40,148 bases of DNA, from positions 1 through 40,148 of the forward strand of contig CADCGZ010000024.1 in assembly GCA_902801025.1 (NCBI GenBank). The letters run 5' to 3'. The stretch's first letter is position 1; each line of letters starts with the position of its first letter. Below, piece by piece: positions 30,171 through 37,684 of this stretch. A model generated the notes under the pieces. It saw only the letters and a program-made list of their open reading frames with translations. It was not told the origin of the DNA and ran no database searches. The DNA is from an uncultured bacterium (GTDB taxonomy: Bacteria; Verrucomicrobiota; Kiritimatiellia; RFP12; UBA1067). Position numbers and translations under genes: made by a program.

Positions 30171-32081
30171 ATGAAGAATCTCACGGCGGACGAACTCCGC
30201 GACAAGTACCTTAAGTTTTTCGAATCCAAGGGGCACACAATCATCCCCGGCGCATCGGTTATCCCGGAGAACGACCCGACGGTCCTCTTCACTACGGCGG
30301 GCATGCACCCGCTCGTGCCCTATCTCATGGGCGCGATGGAGCATCCCGCCGGAACTCGCCTCACTGACGTCCAGAAGTGCGTCAGGACCGGTGATATCGA
30401 CGAGGTGGGTGACGCGGCGCACTTGACTTTCTTCGAGATGCTTGGCAACTGGTCCCTGAACGACTACTTCAAGAAGGAGGCGATCTCCTGGAGCTACGAG
30501 TTCCTCACCGAACACCTCGGCTTCAAGCCTGAACAGCTCAACGTCACGGTCTTCCGCGGCGAGGGCAAGGAGGGCGAGGACGGCTATATCCCTGCCGACG
30601 AAGAGGCGGTCGAGATATGGAAGTCGCTCGGGATTCCCGAGGAGCGTATCTTCCGCCTGCCGCGTGAGGACAACTGGTGGGGTCCTGCGGGAACTACCGG
30701 CCCTTGCGGCCCCGACACCGAGATGTTCATCGACACCGGCAAGGAGAAGTGCGGGCCCGACTGCCGCCCCGGCTGCCACTGCGGGAAGTACATCGAAATC
30801 TGGAACGACGTCTTCATGCAGTACAACAAGAACGAGGAGGGCAAGTTCGTTCCCCTCGGGCGCCACAACGTCGATACCGGCATGGGCGTCGAGCGCACGA
30901 TTTGCATGATGAGCGGCGCTCCCACTGTCTACGACACCGAGATCTTCGCGCCGATAATGGCGAAGATAGAGGAGTTGGCGGGCTTAGGGTCATCTAGCGT
31001 CGAAGTAGGGTCGGGTAGCGAGAAGGGCGCGCCTCTAAACGCCTCTGACTTGCCTCTAAACGACGCTAACTCGCCTCTAAAAGACTCTAATGAAATCTTG
31101 CGCGCCAAGCGCATCATCGCCGACCACATGAGGACGGCGACGTTCATCCTTTGCGATCCTAAGGGAAGCGTGAAGCCCGGCAACATCGGCGCGAACTACG
31201 TCCTTCGCCGGCTCATCCGCCGCGCTGTCCGCTACGCTCGCATGCTCGGCATCGGCGAGGGTTTCACCGTTAAGCTCGCAGAGGTCATCTGCGACAAGTA
31301 CAGCCACGTCTACCCAGAACTCAAGGCGAACCTTGAGCAGTGCCGTCTTGATCTGGAGGCCGAGGAGAAGCGCTTCAACGCGACTCTCGACAAGGGCGAG
31401 GCGATGTACAAGAAGGTCGCCGAGCAGCTTAAGCTCCACGGCCAGTCGCAGATCAGCGGCAAGACGGCGTTCAAGCTCTACGACACGTTCGGCTTCCCGC
31501 TCGAGATGACTATCGAGATGGCGACGAAGGACGGGCTCACTGTCGACAAGGAAGGTTTCGACGAGGCGAACCGCAAGCACCAGGAACTTTCGCGCACCAC
31601 GAGTGCAGGATCGTTCAAGGCGGGACTTCAGGACAACAGCGAGGTCGTGACGCGCATGCACACGGCGACGCACCTTCTCCATGCCGCGCTTCATAAGGTG
31701 CTCGGGCCTACCGCGAACCAGAAGGGCTCCAATATCACCGCCGAGCGCCTTCGCTTCGACTTTACCTGGCCCGAGCCGATGACGGCAGAGCAGAAGGCCG
31801 AGGTCGAGAAGCTCGTCAACGAGTGGATTCAGCAGGGCATCGACGTCTCGAAGAAGATGACGACCGTCGAAGAGGCGAAGGCCGAGGGCGCGATGGCGCT
31901 TTTCGGCGCGAAGTACGGCGACCAGGTGTCGCTCTACACGATTGGCGACGTCTCGAAGGAGATATGCTGCGGGCCACACGTGACGAACACGAAGGAACTC
32001 GGCTCGTTCAAGATCGTGAAGGAGCAGTCGTCTTCCGCAGGCGTCAGGCGCATCAAGGCCGTGATAGGCAACATGGGGTAA
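30171..32081 (+). CDS. alaS: Alanine-tRNA ligase, short form lacking C-Ala, with repeat insertion
   Basis: AlaS charges tRNA-Ala. The class II catalytic core is clear (FFESKGHTIIPGASV, FTTAGMHPLVPYLMG, FFEMLGNWS, TGMGVER). A Cys-rich insert (CGPDCRPGCHC, 194-204) may bind zinc. The editing domain has HTATHLLHAALH and CCGPH. At 636 residues it ends after the editing domain, without the C-Ala/DHHA1 part of the usual 870-residue enzyme; short forms exist in several phyla, and the ending looks natural. Residues about 271-306 are low-complexity (PLNASDL, PLNDANS, PLKDSNE) and come from 21-bp repeats. The ribosome-binding site is AAGGAA before ATG 30171. Confidence 0.94.
   Translation: MKNLTADELRDKYLKFFESKGHTIIPGASVIPENDPTVLFTTAGMHPLVPYLMGAMEHPAGTRLTDVQKCVRTGDIDEVGDAAHLTFFEMLGNWSLNDYFKKEAISWSYEFLTEHLGFKPEQLNVTVFRGEGKEGEDGYIPADEEAVEIWKSLGIPEERIFRLPREDNWWGPAGTTGPCGPDTEMFIDTGKEKCGPDCRPGCHCGKYIEIWNDVFMQYNKNEEGKFVPLGRHNVDTGMGVERTICMMSGAPTVYDTEIFAPIMAKIEELAGLGSSSVEVGSGSEKGAPLNASDLPLNDANSPLKDSNEILRAKRIIADHMRTATFILCDPKGSVKPGNIGANYVLRRLIRRAVRYARMLGIGEGFTVKLAEVICDKYSHVYPELKANLEQCRLDLEAEEKRFNATLDKGEAMYKKVAEQLKLHGQSQISGKTAFKLYDTFGFPLEMTIEMATKDGLTVDKEGFDEANRKHQELSRTTSAGSFKAGLQDNSEVVTRMHTATHLLHAALHKVLGPTANQKGSNITAERLRFDFTWPEPMTAEQKAEVEKLVNEWIQQGIDVSKKMTTVEEAKAEGAMALFGAKYGDQVSLYTIGDVSKEICCGPHVTNTKELGSFKIVKEQSSSAGVRRIKAVIGNMG
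30985..31092 (+). repeat. Palindromic 21-bp repeat array inserted in alaS
   Basis: Two 21-bp units of one type (starting TAGGGTC at 30985 and 31006) are followed by about three 21-bp units of another type (starting CCTCTAA at 31032, 31053 and 31074). The two types are partly reverse complements: TAGCGTCG at 30995-31002 pairs with CGACGCTA at 31061-31068. The palindrome GGCGCGCC (31026-31033) lies at the centre. The whole could fold as a long imperfect hairpin. Each 21-bp unit adds seven codons, so the reading frame is kept. Confidence 0.75.
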
Positions 32082-32128
32082 CTTCAAAATCGTTTCCATG
32101 AAATAACAAGCCGTGGAGACATGCAAAA

Positions 32129-32155
32129 TTCTACACGCTCTACATGTTCTACACG
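32129..32155 (+). repeat. Three 9-bp repeats at the start of the next gene
   Basis: TTCTACACG, CTCTACATG and TTCTACACG are adjacent. The ATG start of the following gene (32144) is part of the middle unit. Confidence 0.6.
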
Positions 32156-33133
32156 GTTCGAGTACTGACGATCTTGGTAATCTTCGGCGCATCGGCGGCC
32201 TTTGCGGCAGCGATGCCCGAGGAGATAGAAAAACAGCTTAGCGAGCGGCTTCCCGCCGCGTTTGTGCCAATTCCGGCGTCTGGCGCGACGAAGATATTTC
32301 CGCTCGTTTCCGACAAGCGCAAGTCGCCTGACCGCAAGTACGCGATCACGGTGGACGGAACGCCCTTTGCGATAACGGCAATAGGCGATGGCGGCAAGCT
32401 TGTCGAGATGTCGGTTCCAGCAGGCCTTCACACGGAAGAGTTCACGAATCGCTGGTTCAAGGCAGAGGACGTCTTTGGCAAGATCAAGTGGAAGCTTGAG
32501 CCGTACACTCCAGAGGTGCCGTGCCTCGCCTACTTGAGCGGCGGGAAGGGACCTCTTGAGCTTGTAGCGAAGATCCCAGGTGGAACGCCGTGCGCCGTTC
32601 TCGGCACTGTCGTGGCGAACAAGTCGTCTCAGAAGCTTGTGCAGGTCCGCAAGCCACTAAAGGGCGGCGGGCAGGAGAATTCGTTTATGCTTGTCTTCCT
32701 CAAGGAGAACCCGCCTGTGAAGACGCAAGCCGAATACGACGCTCGCGCAAAGCAGATGATGGCGGAACACGCTTTCAGGACGGGGCGCCCATGGGGAAAG
32801 ATGTTTCCGTCTGTCCTCGGCAACACAAGTTGCTTTGAGTGCGCCGCGATGGCCGCTGACGCGTCTACCTACATGTTTGACGGCGATCTCGGTTCTGGCG
32901 AACGATTTGAGAAGGTCGATGAAATCCGTTCCGGCGACGTCGTGCATTTCAAGTCGCACTACATCTTCGTCATATATCGCAAGGGCTCCCAGCTTACGAC
33001 GATCGAGGGCAACATGAACGAGACGGTTCGCCAGTCGTCGAGCGCCTATTCCGTCTCCGGGGGCAAGTTCTTCGCCCATGGCGCTGAACGCGAGTTTACT
33101 CACGGATTCCACAAGTGGGCCCCGTCCAAGTGA
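32144..33133 (+). CDS. Secreted protein with NlpC/P60- or CHAP-like C-terminal domain (putative)
   Basis: The protein has 329 residues with a signal peptide ending in AFA. The N-terminal two thirds I do not recognise. The C-terminal part has the order expected of papain-like peptidoglycan hydrolases: a Cys at the start of a helix (TSCFECAAMAADAS), then EIRSGDVVHF, a His (SHYIFVIYR) and TIEGNMN. This is a pattern-level match only, so cell-wall peptide cleavage is a guess. ATG 32144 has no Shine-Dalgarno and lies in a 9-bp repeat; no better start gives a signal peptide. The gap after alaS is 62 bp with no clear promoter. Confidence 0.68.
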   Translation: MFYTVRVLTILVIFGASAAFAAAMPEEIEKQLSERLPAAFVPIPASGATKIFPLVSDKRKSPDRKYAITVDGTPFAITAIGDGGKLVEMSVPAGLHTEEFTNRWFKAEDVFGKIKWKLEPYTPEVPCLAYLSGGKGPLELVAKIPGGTPCAVLGTVVANKSSQKLVQVRKPLKGGGQENSFMLVFLKENPPVKTQAEYDARAKQMMAEHAFRTGRPWGKMFPSVLGNTSCFECAAMAADASTYMFDGDLGSGERFEKVDEIRSGDVVHFKSHYIFVIYRKGSQLTTIEGNMNETVRQSSSAYSVSGGKFFAHGAEREFTHGFHKWAPSK

Positions 33134-33139
33134 AAAAAA

Positions 33140-33148
33140 TGATATAAT
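33140..33148 (+). promoter_or_regulatory. Extended -10 promoter of the XRE-cupin/ligase gene
   Basis: TGA precedes TATAAT (33143-33148), just after the stop of the previous gene; no clear -35. A hairpin lies at the predicted transcription start. Confidence 0.6.
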
Positions 33149-33149
33149 A

Positions 33150-33168
33150 CTCCGATATTTTGTCGGAG
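33150..33168. promoter_or_regulatory. Inverted repeat at the transcription start, candidate operator or 5' hairpin
   Basis: CTCCGA (33150-33155) and TCGGAG (33163-33168) are perfect 6-bp arms around a 7-bp AT-rich loop. It covers the predicted start point and includes GGAG, the only Shine-Dalgarno-like sequence for ATG 33181. It could be bound by the XRE domain encoded downstream, or mask the ribosome-binding site as RNA. Confidence 0.42.
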
Positions 33169-33180
33169 ACAATAGCGAAA

Positions 33181-34026
33181 ATGAGTGCAGAGGCGGAGAA
33201 AAATCTGATTGAGATGGCCGCGCGTATACGCGAAATGCGCGAGATCATCGGGTATTCTGTTGAGCAGATGGCGGAGAAGACGGAAGTCTCCGTCGAGGAC
33301 TACAAGGCGGTCGAGGCTGGGAAGCTCGACCCGACGTTCAACTTTCTCCACCAGTGCGCGATTACCTTTGGCGTCGACATCAATGCGCTTTTGAAGGGCC
33401 ATAGCGCCCACCTTTCCGGCTACGAAGTGACGCGCGCGGGGCAGGGGCCCTTGACGGCGCACGAGACGCACATGGACATCCGCAACCAGGCGGCGATGTT
33501 CCAGAACCGCCTCGGCACGCCCTACTGGGTCACGTACAAGTACGACCCCGCGCTCTTGGACAAGCCCATTTCCACGACGACCCACGCGGGCCAGGAGTTC
33601 GACATCGTCCTCAAGGGCTCGATGAAGATTCGCGTCGGCGAGCATGTCGAGGAACTTCACGAAGGCGACTCGATCTACTACCGTTCCTCCACGCCGCACG
33701 GCATGCTCGCGACCGACCCGAACGGCGTCACTTTCCTCGCGATGGTGATGGCGGGCGAAGGCGGCGACACGCATCTCGGCCTCGAGACTGTGCGTCCGCG
33801 CCACGAGAAGGTGCCGCTTGTCGTCGACAAGTTCGTCGAGTGCGAGGAGAACGCGTCGGGCCATCTCGAGCACGTCAAGTTCAAGAACACCGAGCGCTTC
33901 AACTTCGCGTTCGACGTGATCTCCCGAAAAGCTCGCGATGCTGCACGTCAGCGACAATTTCACCGAGCGCCGATTCACCTTCCGCGAGATAAGCGACATC
34001 TCAAACCAGATGGCGAACTACTTTAG
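33181..34026 (+). CDS. XRE-HTH plus cupin N-terminal part of a fused AMP-ligase, ended by frameshift
   Basis: An XRE helix-turn-helix (about 8-65, with YSVEQMAEKTEVSVEDYKAVEAGK) is followed by a cupin domain (about 110-190, HAGQEFDIVLKG and GDSIYYRSSTPHGM). The cupin leads without a stop into sequence typical of the N-terminus of an acyl-CoA/AMP ligase (FVECEENASG, FNFAFDVI, to about 33919). From there the frame reads unrelated Arg-rich sequence to 34026, while the ligase continues in another frame from about 33920 (SPEKLAML). About 6-7 residues of the ligase are missing at the switch, consistent with a 20-bp deletion. The original product was probably one protein of about 760 residues. I prefer ATG 33181 over TTG 33160, which lies within the hairpin. 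Confidence 0.78.
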   Translation: MSAEAEKNLIEMAARIREMREIIGYSVEQMAEKTEVSVEDYKAVEAGKLDPTFNFLHQCAITFGVDINALLKGHSAHLSGYEVTRAGQGPLTAHETHMDIRNQAAMFQNRLGTPYWVTYKYDPALLDKPISTTTHAGQEFDIVLKGSMKIRVGEHVEELHEGDSIYYRSSTPHGMLATDPNGVTFLAMVMAGEGGDTHLGLETVRPRHEKVPLVVDKFVECEENASGHLEHVKFKNTERFNFAFDVISRKARDAARQRQFHRAPIHLPRDKRHLKPDGELL

Positions 34027-35443
34027 TTCAATCGGCATCAGGAAGGGCGACAAGGTCCTCTTCATCTTGAAGCGCCACTGGCAGTATTGGCCGGCGGTTC
34101 TCGCGCTCCACAAGGTCGGCGCGATAGTGATTCCCGCAGTGAGCCAGCTCAAGGACCATGACCTCGTCTACCGCTTCAAGGCGGCTGACGTGAAGGCCCT
34201 CGTCTGCACTGCAGATGGCGATGTCGCGCACGAGGCCGAGCTCGCGGAGGCCGAAATCGCGAAGGAGAAGCCCGGCTTTGCCCTCGTCAAGATGATCGTC
34301 AACGGCGATCGCGAGGGCTGGAAGAGCTTTGACCGCGAATATGTCGGCTTCTCGCGCGTGTTTGGCCGCGGACCAGACGCTCCTGGCGGCAAAGACCCGA
34401 TGCTCATGTTCTTCACGAGCGGCACGACCGGCTACCCCAAGATGGCGCTCCACAGCCATCTCTACGGCCTCGGCCACTTCGTCACCGCGAAGTACTGGCA
34501 CCAGGTCGAGCGCGACGGGCTGCACCTCACGATCTCCGAGACTGGCTGGGCCAAGGCGAGCTGGGGCAAGCTCTACGGCCAGTGGATGTGCGAAGGGGCT
34601 CTTTTCGTCTATGATTTCGCTCGCTTCCACGCCGAGCAGATCCTCCCGATGTTCGCGAAGTACGGCATCACGACTTTCTGCGCGCCGCCGACGATGTACC
34701 GCATGCTCATAAAAGAGGATATCTCGAAGTACGACTTCTCGTCGGTGCACCACGCGACTACCGCGGGCGAGGCGCTGAACCCCGAGGTGTTCACGCAGTT
34801 CAAGCGCGCGACTGGCCTTTCAATCTACGAGGGCTTCGGCCAGACCGAGACGACGTGCGCGCTCGGGACGCTCTTCGGCGACGAGATCAAGCCGGGCGCG
34901 ATGGGCAAGCCCATCCCCGACTACGGCATCGACCTCGTCGACCCCGAGGGGCACTCCGTTCCCGCCGGCGAACATGGCGAGATCGTCGTCAGGACTCCGC
35001 GCTCGAACCCGCACCCCGGCATCTTCGTCGGCTACTACAAGGACGAAGAGAAGACGGCCGATGCGTGGCGCCACGGATGCTACCATACTGGCGACCTCGC
35101 GTGGAAGGACGAGGACGGATATTACCACTATGTAGGCCGTGCAGACGACGTCATCAAGTCGTCGGGCTACCGCATCGGGCCGTTTGAGATCGAGAACGTC
35201 ATCATGGAGCTTCCCTACGTCGTCGAGTGCGGCGTATCTGCCGCGCCCGATCCCGTGCGCGGACAGGTCGTGAAGGCGACGATCAAGCTCGTGAAGGGCA
35301 AGGAGGGGACCGAGGAGCTCAAGAAGGAGATCCAGGACTACGTGAAGACGCACACGGCTCCCTACAAGTATCCTCGCATCGTCGTCTTCCGCGACGAGCT
35401 TCCCAAGACAGTTTCAGGAAAGATCCAGCGCAACAAACTGTAA
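33938..35443 (+). CDS. AMP-dependent acyl-CoA synthetase, main part of the frameshifted fusion
   Basis: This ANL-superfamily ligase activates a carboxylic acid with ATP and joins it to CoA. Core motifs are intact: FFTSGTTGYPKMALHSH (P-loop-like), YEGFGQTETT, HTGDLAWKDEDGYYHYVGRADD, SSGYRIGPFEIE and the C-terminal catalytic Lys in TVSGKIQRNKL. ATG 33938 is only the first Met in the open frame and has no ribosome-binding site; homologous sequence begins before the frameshift near 33920. The gene lies 5 bp before the dehydratase-activator fusion, so its CoA ester could feed that enzyme. The substrate acid is unknown. Confidence 0.85.
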   Translation: MLHVSDNFTERRFTFREISDISNQMANYFSSIGIRKGDKVLFILKRHWQYWPAVLALHKVGAIVIPAVSQLKDHDLVYRFKAADVKALVCTADGDVAHEAELAEAEIAKEKPGFALVKMIVNGDREGWKSFDREYVGFSRVFGRGPDAPGGKDPMLMFFTSGTTGYPKMALHSHLYGLGHFVTAKYWHQVERDGLHLTISETGWAKASWGKLYGQWMCEGALFVYDFARFHAEQILPMFAKYGITTFCAPPTMYRMLIKEDISKYDFSSVHHATTAGEALNPEVFTQFKRATGLSIYEGFGQTETTCALGTLFGDEIKPGAMGKPIPDYGIDLVDPEGHSVPAGEHGEIVVRTPRSNPHPGIFVGYYKDEEKTADAWRHGCYHTGDLAWKDEDGYYHYVGRADDVIKSSGYRIGPFEIENVIMELPYVVECGVSAAPDPVRGQVVKATIKLVKGKEGTEELKKEIQDYVKTHTAPYKYPRIVVFRDELPKTVSGKIQRNKL

Positions 35444-35447
35444 GACA

Positions 35448-37538
35448 ATGGAAAAGAAACGCTACCTCGGCATCGACATCGGCTCGACGACTTTCAAGGC
35501 CGTCCTCCTCGGCGAAGACGGCAAGGTGGAGCGTACTGTCTACAAGCGCACCCAGCCCATCGACTCTGGTAAGGTCGCCTGCACCGGCCATTGCTCGGGG
35601 TGCGGCGCGTGCGGCGGCGGCGCCTCGAAGCGCCTCGCGCTCGAGTTCCTCAAGGTCGCGGGAATCACTTCCTTCAAGGACGTCGCGGCGATTGTTGTGA
35701 CGGGCAGCCAGATCGTCGAGGACACGCGCAAGTTCATTCCGTTCGACTTCCAGGTCAGCGAAGTGACGGCACACGTGGCGGGCGCGAAGTTTCTCCATCC
35801 CGACGTCGACGCTATCATCGACTGCGGCGGACAGGATTCGAAGTGCATGGTATACAACCCGACGATGAAGCTCTGGACGAGCATGATGTCGGGCGTCTGC
35901 GCCGCCGGCACCGGCAGCTTCCTCGACTCGGTCGCCGCGAAGCTCGGCGTCAAGATCGAGGACGTCGCGGACAAGGTCAACTACGATTCCGACACCGAGT
36001 TCAGCTCGGTCTGCGCCGTTCTTTCCGCGACGTCGATCAACAAGTTCAAGAACCGCGTTCCGATCGGCGACCTCCTCGCGGGTGCGTGCAAGGCCCAGGC
36101 GCGCACGATTCTAAACTCCGTCGGCCAGCTCCTCCTTAACGCGCCTGGCCGCAAGATTCTCTTCCAGGGCGGCGTCGCGTTCAACAGCGCAGTTGCGTTC
36201 TTCCTCAAAAAGCTCACCGGCAGCGAGATCGTCATCCCCCAGTACCACGAAGTGATGGGCGCTCTCGGCGCGGCGGTGATTGCGCGCCAGCTCCACGACC
36301 TCCGCGACGCGGGCAAGCTTGACCTCGCGAAGGTCGAATACGAGCCGACGCGCGGCAAGTCCGTTTTGCTCAGGATCAAGTCGACGAAGCGCGATTTCTT
36401 CTCTACGGACAAGTCGAAGCCGCTCGTCTGGCGCAACCTCTTCTTCCCGACCGAGATTCTGAACGCGATGGACTGCCGTGTCCGCACGCTCGAGACTTAC
36501 GCCGCGCTCTTCGGGCGCAAGGCCGACAAGGTAAAGGAAGCTCTTGGCAAGGCCGCGCAGAAGGGCTTCGACGGCCAGACATGCTCGTTCCTCCGCATGC
36601 TCGAGGGCATGGAGCTCGAAAAGCCCGACTACATCGTTTCGACGATGCAGCCTTGCCAGCAGGCGGAGCGCGTGTTCGCAGACCTTGCGCGCGAATACAA
36701 GATTCCAGACCGCCTCTACTCTCTCCAGACTCCGATCAACGGGCAGAGCCGTGCCGCGATCGAGACGATTGCCGACGGCCTCGCCGAGTCTGTCTCTCTT
36801 ATGGAGAAGGCATTTGGCCGCAAGCTCGACCAGGGCCGTCTCGAGGAGGCGTGTGTTCTTTCGAACGAGGCAGCCGAGCTCGCGCGCCAGTGCACGCATC
36901 TCCGCTTTACGTCGCCGCCTCTCGTCCGCGGCAGCGAAGCGATCTACAACGCAATCGTCTTCTCGCAGCTCTGGGGAACGCAAGATCTTGTCGACATCCA
37001 GACGGCGTATCGCGACGAGCTAATCCAGAAGAAGCTTTGGGCCGAGAAGCGCTATTCGATTGACGATACGCACCGTCTTCTCTGGCTTCACTTGCCGCCT
37101 TTCTACGACACGAAGCACCTCACGTTCCTCGAGACGACGTGCAACGCGCCGATTGTTTTCGAAGAGACGAATTTCGTCGGCTGGGAGCCGCTTGACCCGA
37201 AGGATCCCTATCGCTCGCTCGCCCGCAAGCTTCTCCAGTCGGGCTTCCTCGATCCCGCGCAGCGCGTTGAATATGTGAAGAAGGCAATTCCCGAAGGCAA
37301 GTTCAACGGCGTTGTTCTCTATACTCACGGCTTTGGGCGCTGCTCGCTCGCAGACCGCGCGTTCTCGAAACTCCTTCGCGAGACGCTCGACTCGGTTGGC
37401 TGCCCGCTTCTCGCGCTTGAAGGCGATTGCATGGATGCGTCGATTGACCCGTGCTCCACGGTTACGAAGATATCGTCGTTTGTCGAGGCGCTGAACCTCA
37501 GCCGCTACGGCAACATCTTCGGCAAGACCACGCCGTAA
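35448..37538 (+). CDS. 2-hydroxyacyl-CoA dehydratase activator (HgdC-like) fused to dehydratase subunit (HgdB-like)
   Basis: The protein has 696 residues in two parts. Residues 1 to about 285 are a BadF/BcrA/HgdC-type ASKHA ATPase: GIDIGSTTFKAVLL, GSQIVEDTRKF, IDCGGQDSKCM and CAAGTGSFLD, with the Cys residues that bridge the 4Fe-4S cluster at the dimer interface. An extra Cys cluster (CTGHCSGCGAC, 43-53) is unusual. Residues about 325-696 resemble the Fe-S dehydratase subunit D (HgdB/BcrB/FldB-like), with scattered Cys and YTHGFGRCSLAD near the end. Activators use ATP to push an electron into the dehydratase for radical dehydration or ring reduction. Fusing the two is less common. ATG 35448 follows the ligase by 4 bp. 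Confidence 0.87.
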   Translation: MEKKRYLGIDIGSTTFKAVLLGEDGKVERTVYKRTQPIDSGKVACTGHCSGCGACGGGASKRLALEFLKVAGITSFKDVAAIVVTGSQIVEDTRKFIPFDFQVSEVTAHVAGAKFLHPDVDAIIDCGGQDSKCMVYNPTMKLWTSMMSGVCAAGTGSFLDSVAAKLGVKIEDVADKVNYDSDTEFSSVCAVLSATSINKFKNRVPIGDLLAGACKAQARTILNSVGQLLLNAPGRKILFQGGVAFNSAVAFFLKKLTGSEIVIPQYHEVMGALGAAVIARQLHDLRDAGKLDLAKVEYEPTRGKSVLLRIKSTKRDFFSTDKSKPLVWRNLFFPTEILNAMDCRVRTLETYAALFGRKADKVKEALGKAAQKGFDGQTCSFLRMLEGMELEKPDYIVSTMQPCQQAERVFADLAREYKIPDRLYSLQTPINGQSRAAIETIADGLAESVSLMEKAFGRKLDQGRLEEACVLSNEAAELARQCTHLRFTSPPLVRGSEAIYNAIVFSQLWGTQDLVDIQTAYRDELIQKKLWAEKRYSIDDTHRLLWLHLPPFYDTKHLTFLETTCNAPIVFEETNFVGWEPLDPKDPYRSLARKLLQSGFLDPAQRVEYVKKAIPEGKFNGVVLYTHGFGRCSLADRAFSKLLRETLDSVGCPLLALEGDCMDASIDPCSTVTKISSFVEALNLSRYGNIFGKTTP

Positions 37539-37684
37539 CGTGGCGCAAGGCTCGCTGGATGCCGCGCGGCAGGTGATTGCCTGTCCCGTGGCCCAATGTC
37601 CTCCTGCAGACTGACAAGACCGCGACGATATGGTATCATATTGCCATTGGCAATTCGTCAACGCTGCATAACAAGGAGTCAGTC
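37539..37684 (+). other. Intergenic region before the phosphoesterase
   Basis: These 146 bp contain a short imperfect CAGG/CCTG hairpin (about 37570-37585), not followed by T residues, then the promoter at 37611-37639 and AAGGAG at 37673-37678. No gene was seen. Confidence 0.5.
37611..37639 (+). promoter_or_regulatory. Promoter of the phosphoesterase gene
   Basis: CTGACA (37611-37616), 17-bp spacer, TATCAT (37634-37639), preceded by TGG. The leader is about 38 nt. Confidence 0.7.

Noticed and set aside
31700..32081. AlaS as a broken, truncated gene
   Set aside because: The editing domain is complete and the protein ends shortly after it; short AlaS forms without C-Ala exist, and the downstream sequence shows no C-Ala remnant.
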